DNA of 5,230 nt from Sulfurospirillum sp. UBA6810 (GCA_002469305.1 DKEY01000077.1:6658-11887), one strand, 5' to 3'. Shown: positions 1 through 5,206, counted from the stretch's first letter. Numbers and translations: made by a program. The notes: a model not told the origin generated them from the letters alone.

Positions 1-1540
1 GTTTTTCCATATACTCACTCATATCATAGCGTTCAAAGTGGATACCAAGCTCATTTGCCAACTGTTTTGCAACTTCTGTTTTACCAACACCAGTAGGTCC
101 TGAAAAGAGAAATGAACCAACAGGACTTGTAGGGTTGGAAAGCCCTGCACGTGAGCGTTTGATAGCTTTTACTAAAGAGTCTATCGCTGCATCTTGACCA
201 AAAACCTTTGCCTTTAAGCGCTCTTCCAAGCCTCTCATAAGCTCTGTTTCATCACTACTTACATGCCTATTTGGGATGTTGGCTACGCGTGCTAGGATAT
301 TTTCTATATCATTTACACTAACTGTTTTTCTTTTTCTTTTTAGCAGATGAAAAGAAGCACCAACCTCATCTATAAGGTCGATTGCACTATCTGGTAAAAA
401 CTTGTCATTTATATATTTTTTAGCTAGTTCTACCGCACTTCTTAAAACTTTTACAGGATACAGTACTCCATGATGCTCTTCATAGTGCGATTTTAATCCC
501 AAAAGAATTTTGTATGAGTCTTCGATACTAGGCTCTATCACATCTAACTTTGAAAATCTACGGCTAAGTGCCTTATCTTTATCAAAAAAGCTTCTAAATT
601 CACTATAAGTTGTAGCACCGATACATTTGAGCGAACCCGTTGCAAGAGAAGGCTTTAAGAGGTTTGAAAGATCCATAGACCCTCCACTTGTGGCACCTGC
701 TCCTACGATAGTATGAATCTCATCTATAAAAAGAATCGCATTTTTTTGTTCTTTGAGTTCATTGAGTATCTCTTTTAATCTCTTTTCAAAATCCCCTCTA
801 TACTTTGCTCCTGAAAGCAATGATCCAATATCTAGCGCATAAAGACGAGCATCTTTTAGGATATCTGGTGTTTGTTTGCTAGCTATCTGCAGAGCTAAAC
901 CCTCAACGATAGCAGTCTTTCCAACACCTGCTTCCCCTACTAAAAGAGGATTGTTCTTTTTTCTTCTACATAAAACTTGCATCAGTCTTTGCACTTCATC
1001 AACTCTACCGATAAGCGGGTCTATCTTGTTGTTACGTGCTAGTGCTACCAAGTCTATCGTATATCGCTCTAGTGCACTTTTTTTATCAACATCTTGATTG
1101 ATACTATCTGCAAATTGAACGCTTTGAGAAACTATCTCTAAGAGGTCCATCTTTTGGACACCTTGCTCTTTTAGTATTTGTACACTATACGAGTGGGATT
1201 CATCATACAAAGCCACTAGCATATCAAAAAGTGTTGCTTCATCTTTGCCAGCACTTTTTACATGTATCATCATACTTTCTATAACTCTTGTCAATGAAAC
1301 AGTTTCAAATGGCTCATAGCCACTTTCTTGTCCAACTTGTTCTATATTTTTAAAAAAGTACTCTCTTAGTGCACCTTTGAGGAACTCTACATCAGCACCT
1401 AACTCTTCTAGCAGTAATGCTACATTTTGATTATGAAGAAGTGCAAAAAATATATGTTCTATCGTTATGTATTCGTGTTTATTCTCTTTTGCAAACGTTA
1501 TCGCATCTGCAAATACAGAGTTCAATTCTTGGCTTACCAT
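1..1540 (-). CDS. clpA: ATP-dependent Clp protease ATP-binding subunit ClpA (N-terminal 513 residues; gene runs off the window)
   Basis: ClpA is the cytoplasmic AAA+ unfoldase that feeds substrates into ClpP and takes N-degron substrates from ClpS. The reading frame is open from the ATG at 1540 to the window edge, so the C-terminal part, including the expected ClpP-binding loop, is outside. Residues 1-~140 resemble the double Clp N-domain. The first AAA+ module has Walker A GEAGVGKT at 202-209, Walker B Asp273-Glu274 in LFIDEIHT, and an arginine-finger pair Arg327-Arg328. The second module has Walker A GPTGVGKT at 481-488. No coiled-coil M-domain is inserted between the modules, which separates it from ClpB and ClpC. 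The start is fixed by a strong GGAGGAGGAG ribosome site (1552-1543) and a TGATG overlap with the clpS stop. About 220-250 residues are probably missing, judging by the E. coli length of 758. The identity is secure. Confidence 0.96.
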   Translation of the reverse strand, partial: MVSQELNSVFADAITFAKENKHEYITIEHIFFALLHNQNVALLLEELGADVEFLKGALREYFFKNIEQVGQESGYEPFETVSLTRVIESMMIHVKSAGKDEATLFDMLVALYDESHSYSVQILKEQGVQKMDLLEIVSQSVQFADSINQDVDKKSALERYTIDLVALARNNKIDPLIGRVDEVQRLMQVLCRRKKNNPLLVGEAGVGKTAIVEGLALQIASKQTPDILKDARLYALDIGSLLSGAKYRGDFEKRLKEILNELKEQKNAILFIDEIHTIVGAGATSGGSMDLSNLLKPSLATGSLKCIGATTYSEFRSFFDKDKALSRRFSKLDVIEPSIEDSYKILLGLKSHYEEHHGVLYPVKVLRSAVELAKKYINDKFLPDSAIDLIDEVGASFHLLKRKRKTVSVNDIENILARVANIPNRHVSSDETELMRGLEERLKAKVFGQDAAIDSLVKAIKRSRAGLSNPTSPVGSFLFSGPTGVGKTEVAKQLANELGIHFERYDMSEYMEK

Positions 1541-1842
1541 CACTCCTCCTCCAATATAGCTTTGAGTGGAAAATTGTTCTTTTTGGCAACACTCTCAACC
1601 TGAGCCACTTTTGTCTCAGCTATCTCATAAGTGTAAATCCCACAAACAGCTCTTCCTTCTTTATGCACTTTCATCATGATTGTATATGCTTCTTGCTCAT
1701 TTTTGCGAAATATACTCATCAATACATTCATAACAAAGTCCATACTTGTATAATCATCATTTAAGAGTAAAACTTTATACATCTTAGGGTTTATAACCTC
1801 TATATGCTGTTCTAACTCGTGTTCGTACTCAATTTTTGGCAT
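1540..1842 (-). CDS. clpS: ATP-dependent Clp protease adaptor ClpS
   Basis: ClpS binds proteins with bulky hydrophobic N-terminal residues and delivers them to the N-domain of ClpA for degradation by ClpAP. The product has 100 residues, close to the usual ~106. The ligand-pocket signature is visible: MYKVLLLNDDYTSMDFV at 21-37 gives Asn28-Asp29-Asp30, Thr32 and Met34, and His60 matches the conserved pocket histidine (His66 in E. coli). Ser33 stands where E. coli has Pro39. The helix and strand motifs VHKEGRAVCG and AETKVAQV further down also fit the family. Its ATG overlaps the stop of the lipoprotein gene by one base (TAATG) and has only a weak ribosome site, so coupling to the upstream gene is likely. 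Its stop overlaps the clpA start (TGATG). The order clpS-clpA supports a working pair. Confidence 0.96.
   Translation of the reverse strand: MPKIEYEHELEQHIEVINPKMYKVLLLNDDYTSMDFVMNVLMSIFRKNEQEAYTIMMKVHKEGRAVCGIYTYEIAETKVAQVESVAKKNNFPLKAILEEE
1543..1552 (-). promoter_or_regulatory. Strong ribosome binding site for clpA inside clpS
   Basis: The minus strand reads GGAGGAGGAG, with the AGGAGG core at 1550-1545, four bases before the clpA ATG at 1540. These bases also encode the three C-terminal Glu residues of ClpS. The site decides the clpA start and suggests ClpA can be initiated efficiently in addition to coupled translation from clpS. Confidence 0.85.
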
Positions 1843-2432
1843 TATTTACTTTTCATCCCATCTATGTCAGCTTGGAGAACATGTATAGGCACTTTACCTA
1901 TGTAGTACTTGTTATCTGGCTTTTTCTCATATACATCTGTGATATTTTGGTAAATCCCATCTTTAAGCACTACTTTAAAAGGCACTTGCAAACTTGCCTT
2001 ATATCCTATATCACTTGCGATTGTATCTACTATCTGCGTGTTTAGCTCAGAATTTACGATGAAATAATAAGCATTGTACTTTGAAGAAAAGTTTTCCACT
2101 ATGTATTCGTTGCTTACCTCTTCGAGATGACTTAGGGCTATAATCATCACATCATCAGCATTTTTCAACTGAAAATCCATAAGATGTGGGGCTTCTTCCT
2201 TACACGGCTGACAAAAAGTTCCAAATATATCTATAAGTATGATTTTCTTTTCATCATTTGCTAAAACAAACCCTTTTTCAGTTCTTTTCAGTGTGATTTT
2301 ACTTCCCATAACACTCTGTAACTCTATGTTTTGTCCTACCTTAAAGCTACTTTTTTGTACAACTTTCTCTTCGTCTGAACAAGCACTAAAAAACAAAACG
2401 ATAAGTGCAACCAAAAAAATCTTCAACTTCAT
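1842..2432 (-). CDS. TlpA/ResA-like thioredoxin-fold lipoprotein (thiol-disulfide oxidoreductase)
   Basis: This 196-residue protein is probably membrane-anchored and faces the periplasm, acting in thiol-disulfide exchange; the exact partner cannot be read from the sequence. Residues 1-17 form a lipoprotein signal peptide (KLK, then a hydrophobic stretch) ending in a lipobox FSAC with Cys18 as the lipidation site. The thioredoxin-like part follows from about residue 30. The active site is CQPC (Cys74, Cys77) in GTFCQPCKEEAPHL, preceded by the strand IILIDIF, and Pro151 in QVPFKVVL is the expected cis-proline. Phe73 replaces the Trp commonly found before the first cysteine. Residues 165-196 form a family-unlike tail. 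A ribosome site AGGAG (2444-2440) sits seven bases before the ATG at 2432. The stop overlaps the clpS start. It could serve cytochrome c or other periplasmic thiol chemistry; I cannot choose. Confidence 0.85.
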   Translation of the reverse strand: MKLKIFLVALIVLFFSACSDEEKVVQKSSFKVGQNIELQSVMGSKITLKRTEKGFVLANDEKKIILIDIFGTFCQPCKEEAPHLMDFQLKNADDVMIIALSHLEEVSNEYIVENFSSKYNAYYFIVNSELNTQIVDTIASDIGYKASLQVPFKVVLKDGIYQNITDVYEKKPDNKYYIGKVPIHVLQADIDGMKSK

Positions 2433-2439
2433 CCTCTTT

Positions 2440-2461
2440 CTCCTCTTCCTAATACATATCC
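2440..2461 (-). promoter_or_regulatory. Purine-rich leader and ribosome binding site of the lipoprotein gene, with clustered GGA motifs
   Basis: The 64-base gap after smpB holds a purine-rich ribosome site (AGGAG at 2444-2440). GGA trinucleotides occur at 2461-2459, 2449-2447 and 2443-2441, and a fourth at 2434-2432 merges with the ATG. Clustered GGA over a ribosome site is the kind of leader CsrA-family repressors bind, and csrA lies upstream in this window. None has the full A(N)GGA consensus, so the CsrA idea is weak; the ribosome-site call is firm. No convincing promoter or terminator is visible in the gap. Confidence 0.5.
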
Positions 2462-2496
2462 AATTTTAACAATTTTTAGTAAATATAATCTAACAA

Positions 2497-2958
2497 CTAC
2501 TTATAAAGATGGTTCTTTATAGCAACTTGTGCTTCACGAGTCGCATCTTTTTGCTTCATAGTCTCTCTTTTGTCATGAAGCTTTTTACCTTTTGCTAAGG
2601 CTATCTGCACCTTTGCATAGTTTTTTGAGTTAAAGTATAAACTCAAAGCTACGATAGAAAGACCATCTTGTGCTACTTTTGTAAAAAGCTTGTCTATCTC
2701 TTTTGTATGGAGTAAAAGCTTTCTGTCTCGTCTTTCATTGGGTTTATAATGTGGATTTGTAGTATCAAGATACGATACATGCATCCCAAAAAGAAATGCC
2801 TCTCCTTTTACTATCTTTACAAAAGAGTCTTTGAGGTTTACCCTACCCTTTCGTATCGCTTTTACTTCACTTCCTGCTAGCACTATACCTGCTTCAAACT
2901 TTTCCAATATCTCATAATCAAATAAAGCTTTTTTATTTCTTGCTATTGTTTCACCCAT
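2497..2958 (-). CDS. smpB: SsrA-binding protein SmpB (trans-translation factor)
   Basis: SmpB binds tmRNA and brings it to ribosomes stalled on mRNAs without a stop codon, so that the nascent chain is tagged for proteolysis and the ribosome freed. The product has 153 residues, a normal length. Family signatures run in order: IARNKKALFDYEI near 5-17, GIVLAGSEVKAIR near 24-36, LKDSFV near 42-47, NPHYKPNERRDRKLLLH near 68-84, and the basic C-terminal LHDKRE near 127-132, followed by the helical tail that reads the mRNA channel. The ATG at 2958 follows the mazF stop by one base. A GGTGGA ribosome site (2969-2964) lies within the last mazF codons. tmRNA itself is not in the window. Being joined this closely to a toxin gene is the odd point. 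Confidence 0.97.
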   Translation of the reverse strand: MGETIARNKKALFDYEILEKFEAGIVLAGSEVKAIRKGRVNLKDSFVKIVKGEAFLFGMHVSYLDTTNPHYKPNERRDRKLLLHTKEIDKLFTKVAQDGLSIVALSLYFNSKNYAKVQIALAKGKKLHDKRETMKQKDATREAQVAIKNHLYK

Positions 2959-2959
2959 C

Positions 2960-3271
2960 TTAATCCACCAACATTATTTTTAATATATTTTTTATTTCAT
3001 TTATCTGTTTTGCTGTTAATTTAGCATCTATCTTTTTTACTATTCTTTGGATAGAAATAGTTCTAATCTGATCTAACACAACAAAACTCTCTTTTTTTAA
3101 CTTTACTCTCGTTGGATAGTCTTTATACTTTGAAGTCATTGGAGCGACTATCACATTGGTGTAGTTCATCTCATTTGGAGATATTATCAAACATGGTCTT
3201 GTCTTTTGTATCTCACTTCCCACTGTTGGGTCTAGATTAACTATAACCACTTCGTATTGATTATAATTCAT
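2960..3271 (-). CDS. MazF/PemK-family toxin (predicted mRNA endoribonuclease)
   Basis: Members of this family cleave mRNA (or sometimes tRNA or rRNA) at short specific sequences and stop growth when their antitoxin is lost. The 103-residue length is typical. The signature runs LDPTVGSEIQKTRPCLIISP at 13-32, then VAPMTSK at 42-48 and VLDQIRTI at 65-72. Arg25 and Thr46 occupy positions equivalent to the catalytic Arg and Thr of B. subtilis MazF, so the toxin looks intact. Its cleavage sequence cannot be predicted from this. The ATG at 3271 overlaps the antitoxin frame by 11 bases, as in many mazEF pairs, and the stop sits one base before smpB. Sampled GC near 30% is lower than in the housekeeping genes. 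MazF is the call; PemK or Kid are names within the same superfamily. Confidence 0.93.
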   Translation of the reverse strand: MNYNQYEVVIVNLDPTVGSEIQKTRPCLIISPNEMNYTNVIVAPMTSKYKDYPTRVKLKKESFVVLDQIRTISIQRIVKKIDAKLTAKQINEIKNILKIMLVD

Positions 3272-3491
3272 CCCATTCTTTCAAATCTAAATTATCTTCT
3301 ATCAGTAGAGTATTATTACTATTTTTAAACTTCTCTTCCCAGCCATCTCGCGGATTATCCACCACATCTAAAACGATAGCATTATCTTTTACATGTAAGT
3401 CAAAAGAGTTAGGTTTATTAAACATTTTCAATATACTTGCAGGAATTCTTATCCCTTTACTTGTTCCTATATCTATAAGTGAAACTTGCAT
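3261..3491 (-). CDS. MazE-like antitoxin with AbrB-type DNA-binding domain
   Basis: This protein should neutralise the MazF-type toxin encoded next to it and repress their shared promoter. It has 76 residues. Residues 3-48 match the swapped-hairpin AbrB/SpoVT fold of MazE, with the family core DIGTSKGIRIPASIL at 7-21. The rest (about 49-76) is acidic with Trp51 and Trp73 and ends in EWDEL, which fits the flexible toxin-binding tail. The ATG at 3491 has an AAGGAG ribosome site (3502-3497) five bases before it and a consensus promoter just upstream. The stop lies 11 bases inside mazF. Antitoxins of this class are unstable; E. coli MazE is degraded by ClpAP, and clpA and clpS lie downstream in this cluster. 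Confidence 0.92.
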   Translation of the reverse strand: MQVSLIDIGTSKGIRIPASILKMFNKPNSFDLHVKDNAIVLDVVDNPRDGWEEKFKNSNNTLLIEDNLDLKEWDEL

Positions 3492-3496
3492 AGTAA

Positions 3497-3502
3497 CTCC
3501 TT
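3497..3502 (-). promoter_or_regulatory. Ribosome binding site of the mazE-like gene
   Basis: AAGGAG lies five bases before the ATG at 3491. It is the best ribosome site in the module and much stronger than anything before mazF, consistent with antitoxin being made in excess of toxin. Confidence 0.8.
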
Positions 3503-3507
3503 TTTTA

Positions 3508-3528
3508 TATAATTATATTATAGTTATA
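3508..3528 (-). promoter_or_regulatory. Putative operator: two tandem palindromic decamers over the mazE promoter
   Basis: On the minus strand TATAACTATA (3528-3519) is followed after one base by TATAATTATA (3517-3508). The two match at 9 of 10 positions, start 11 bases apart, and lie over the spacer, the -10 box and the start region. TATAATTATA is a perfect palindrome, within the 12-base palindrome ATATAATTATAT at 3518-3507. The layout is what an autoregulating MazE/AbrB dimer would bind, one helical turn apart. AT-rich promoter DNA can produce such patterns by chance, so the operator role is inferred. Confidence 0.45.
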
Positions 3529-3541
3529 TGTTTTTTGTCAA
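3512..3541 (-). promoter_or_regulatory. Sigma-70 type promoter of the mazEF-smpB segment
   Basis: The minus strand carries TTGACA (3541-3536), an 18-base spacer and TATAAT (3517-3512). Both hexamers match the sigma-70 consensus exactly. A second TATAAT (3522-3517) gives a 13-base spacer and is less likely. Transcription would begin near 3505, leaving a leader of about 14 bases before the mazE ATG. The -35 box lies 12 bases after the stop of the 213-residue gene, so it can drive mazEF independently of the csrA-ispE transcript and may read on into smpB, since no terminator follows. Confidence 0.8.
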
Positions 3542-3553
3542 ACCAACCATAAG

Positions 3554-4195
3554 TTAATGCTTTATTCCTAACTTATCCATTAAAGCATTCTGTTCTTGTA
3601 TAGGTGTTCTATACGTGAAGTTATCAATTACTTGTTTTGTCTGTATTGCAAGTATTTTTGCTAGTCTTGTATCTCTTTCAATATTTTCAAGTTTTTTCTC
3701 AATATTTTCACTACTATCAACTCTCATATAGTTTATGCCAAAACTTCTTAAATAAGTGAAGTTTTCTGCATTATCAATCGTATTTAATATTTTAGCTTTT
3801 AATTTTTGCTTAAATTCTTTTATTTCTGCATAGCTTTGTGACCTTGGATATATTAAATGTTCTATTGGTCCAATATCAAAACTAAATTTTGTTTCATTAT
3901 CATTAGTTATAATTACAGGCTTATCAAAAGCTATTCTTAAACCTAATTCAAACATTACATTTGGATTTTTACAACTAACATCACATATTACTATAGGATT
4001 TTCAAATAAATTTGTAACAATATTCTTGTGAATAATACCTGAGGATTCACTCTCACTTACAATTTTTGATATAAATCCACAATCCTCAATGACTTCATCA
4101 TATATAGTTCTGATTTTTTTCCAATGCTCTTTAGAGCACCCATCAATTTCAGATATTGGCATAACTATTCCACAAGTTAATTTTTCACTTTTCAA
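3554..4195 (-). CDS. Uncharacterised 213-residue protein with an NDT/TIR-like Rossmann domain; TTG start
   Basis: I do not recognise a named function. Residues 1-~120 look like the Rossmann-like fold shared by nucleoside 2-deoxyribosyltransferases and TIR-type domains. They have a strand CGIVMPIS (8-15), a conserved region SKEHWKKI (21-28), a second strand VICDVS (69-74), then NPNVMFELGLR (77-87), KPVIIT (92-97), a FSFDIGPIEHLIYPR segment (104-118). Glu83 in the ELG turn is at the place of the catalytic Glu in that superfamily, so nucleotide or NAD-type hydrolysis is possible but unproved. Residues ~120-213 are helical with charged repeats (about 165-200), possibly a coiled coil. I recall this motif set from conserved hypothetical proteins in many proteobacteria. 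The TTG at 4195 has AAGGA (4206-4202) six bases before it; an in-frame stop lies just upstream, and the next Met (12) would cut the first strand. GC is about 26% in sampled lines, below ispE. Confidence 0.75.
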   Translation of the reverse strand: MKSEKLTCGIVMPISEIDGCSKEHWKKIRTIYDEVIEDCGFISKIVSESESSGIIHKNIVTNLFENPIVICDVSCKNPNVMFELGLRIAFDKPVIITNDNETKFSFDIGPIEHLIYPRSQSYAEIKEFKQKLKAKILNTIDNAENFTYLRSFGINYMRVDSSENIEKKLENIERDTRLAKILAIQTKQVIDNFTYRTPIQEQNALMDKLGIKH

Positions 4196-4201
4196 TTTAT
4201 T

Positions 4202-4206
4202 TCCTT
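4202..4206 (-). promoter_or_regulatory. Ribosome binding site that selects the TTG start
   Basis: AAGGA lies six bases before the TTG at 4195 and immediately after a tandem TAATAA that ends ispE (4210-4205). No ATG or GTG start is possible upstream in the frame because of the TAA at 4207-4205. This site makes the TTG the likely start and links translation of the gene to ispE. Confidence 0.7.
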
Positions 4207-4207
4207 A

Positions 4208-4972
4208 TTAAACTAAAAGAAAAAAGCTACTACCACTTCCGCTAAAAAACCAGCCTTTTTTACGATAATTTTCAAGTTCAGGATAGACTCTCATAGATGC
4301 GCCAAAGAGGTCATTGAGGGTTAGGTCATCATAAGTGTTTAAAAGCTCAAGGGAGCTCATATCTGCCATCTTTTGTGCTAAAGGCACATCTACTTTATAA
4401 TGCTCTCTAAAAGCTTTATAAACTCTAGCCGTATCGCACTTTATATCAGGAGTAAAAGTCTTTACATGTAAGCTTTCTTCTTCATACTTTTGCACCACTT
4501 CACCGATGCCACTTACATTGGCACTTTTGTAGCCATAGATGAAAAATGGCACATCTGCCCCAACACATGCTCCGATGCTTGAGAGTTCTTCTTTGCTAAG
4601 GTTTACATGTAAGAAATCATTGAGCATCAAAAGAAAAGTAGCCGCGTCACTACTGCCACCACCAAGCCCTGCAAATGAGGGGATATTTTTTTCTACATGT
4701 AAGGCATAATTTGCACAAAAATCTTCTATCTCTTTTTCATAACCAGCGTTTTTAAAAGCAACCAAAGCTTTATAAAGAGTGTTTGATTTTATCTCGCATC
4801 CAAACTCACCGACAAGTTCAAACTCCATATCTTTTTGAGTTTTTGGCAAGATATGAAGGGTATCGTAGAGGTTATCTACAAGGATAAAACGCGAGAGGAT
4901 TTCGTGATAGTTTCCTCGCATACCAACAACTTTTAAAAAGATGTTGACCTTTGCATAGGCATTACGTGTCAT
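4208..4972 (-). CDS. ispE: 4-diphosphocytidyl-2-C-methyl-D-erythritol kinase IspE
   Basis: IspE is the GHMP-family kinase that phosphorylates the 2-hydroxyl of CDP-methylerythritol with ATP, in the MEP pathway to isoprenoid precursors, in the cytoplasm. It has 254 residues, usual for epsilonproteobacteria. The N-terminal AYAKVNIFLKV puts Lys8 at the catalytic Lys10 position of E. coli. The ATP-binding GHMP motif FAGLGGGSSDAATFL is at 100-114. GADVPFFI at 138-145 supplies Asp140, matching the catalytic Asp141, and the C-terminal GHMP motif FFSGSGSSFF is at 242-251. The protein stops three residues after that motif, so the insertion downstream has not cut it. The ATG overlaps the csrA stop by four bases (ATGA). 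The 3' end is followed by the accessory module instead of smpB. Confidence 0.97.
   Translation of the reverse strand: MTRNAYAKVNIFLKVVGMRGNYHEILSRFILVDNLYDTLHILPKTQKDMEFELVGEFGCEIKSNTLYKALVAFKNAGYEKEIEDFCANYALHVEKNIPSFAGLGGGSSDAATFLLMLNDFLHVNLSKEELSSIGACVGADVPFFIYGYKSANVSGIGEVVQKYEEESLHVKTFTPDIKCDTARVYKAFREHYKVDVPLAQKMADMSSLELLNTYDDLTLNDLFGASMRVYPELENYRKKGWFFSGSGSSFFLLV
4462..4701. repeat. Cluster of three TACATGTA palindromes in ispE (five in the window)
   Basis: The palindromic octamer TACATGTA occurs at 4463-4470, 4604-4611 and 4694-4701 in ispE, at 3390-3397 in the mazE-like gene and at 1259-1266 in clpA. In three copies (4462-4471, 4603-4612, 3389-3398) it extends to the palindrome TTACATGTAA. 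Near-copies are at 1879-1886 and 2767-2774. In all five the frame is the same, CAT GTA encoding His-Val. About 0.1-0.2 copies would be expected by chance at this base composition, by rough estimate. It may be a genome-wide iterated palindrome or a codon-pair habit; no function is evident. Confidence 0.6.
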
Positions 4973-5202
4973 TTCTTCGTTATCTTCTTACTGAGTGAAC
5001 TTAAAGTAGCTTCATCTACTTTGGCACTTGCTTCTATGTTTGCTTTTTTGACCTCTTCTTCGAGTTCTTCTCGCAAGATGAGCATATCGTGTGGTGCATC
5101 AAAACCCAGTCTCACAACACCCTTTGAGATATCTATAACTCTAACAGTCACCTTTTCATCTAACACTATCGCTTCGCCTATCTTCCTTGATAAAATTAGC
5201 AT
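4969..5202 (-). CDS. csrA: Carbon storage regulator CsrA (post-transcriptional RNA-binding regulator)
   Basis: CsrA dimers bind GGA-containing leaders of mRNAs and change their translation or stability, affecting motility, metabolism and surface behaviour. The product has 77 residues against 61 in E. coli, a length typical of Campylobacter and Helicobacter. MLILSRKIGEAIVL at 1-14 is the family N-terminus, with Leu4 and Arg6; Arg44 in ILREEL is kept, and these arginines form the RNA-binding face. The E. coli GxxG loop (Gly24-Gly27) is replaced by Asp24-Lys27, as in other epsilon CsrA proteins I remember. The added tail (about 55-77) is Lys-rich. An AAGGTGA ribosome site (5213-5207) precedes the ATG at 5202 by four bases. 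Only 28 bases upstream are visible; truB is the neighbour expected from related genomes. Confidence 0.96.
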   Translation of the reverse strand: MLILSRKIGEAIVLDEKVTVRVIDISKGVVRLGFDAPHDMLILREELEEEVKKANIEASAKVDEATLSSLSKKITKK

Positions 5203-5206
5203 AGCT

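Noticed and set aside
876..1097. Plus-strand 73-codon open frame
   Set aside because: It lies wholly antisense to the first AAA+ module of clpA and resembles no protein family.
1417..1764. Plus-strand 115-codon open frame
   Set aside because: Antisense to clpS and the clpA start; the minus-strand frames have clear family motifs and this one does not.
1836..2045. Plus-strand 69-codon frame with hydrophobic runs
   Set aside because: Antisense to the lipoprotein gene; the hydrophobic look arises from reverse-complemented AT-rich codons.
2239..2469. Plus-strand 76-codon frame
   Set aside because: Antisense to the lipoprotein signal peptide and active-site region, and with no ribosome site of note.
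2446..2496. Possible promoter for the lipoprotein-clpS-clpA unit after smpB
   Set aside because: A TTTACT and a TATGTA can be paired but with a 19-base spacer and poor matches, so a promoter is not supported. A direct repeat CAATTTT (2461-2467, 2470-2476) is too short and AT-rich to mean much.
2433..2496. Rho-independent terminator between smpB and the lipoprotein gene
   Set aside because: No GC-rich hairpin with a T-run is present on either strand.
2940..4215. Target-site duplications or inverted repeats bounding the mazEF module
   Set aside because: Compared the ispE end with the smpB start by eye; only trivial TTAA-like matches, so no transposon boundary is supported.
4208..4260. ispE truncated by the insertion
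   Set aside because: The C-terminal GHMP motif is complete and the length (254) is normal for related bacteria.
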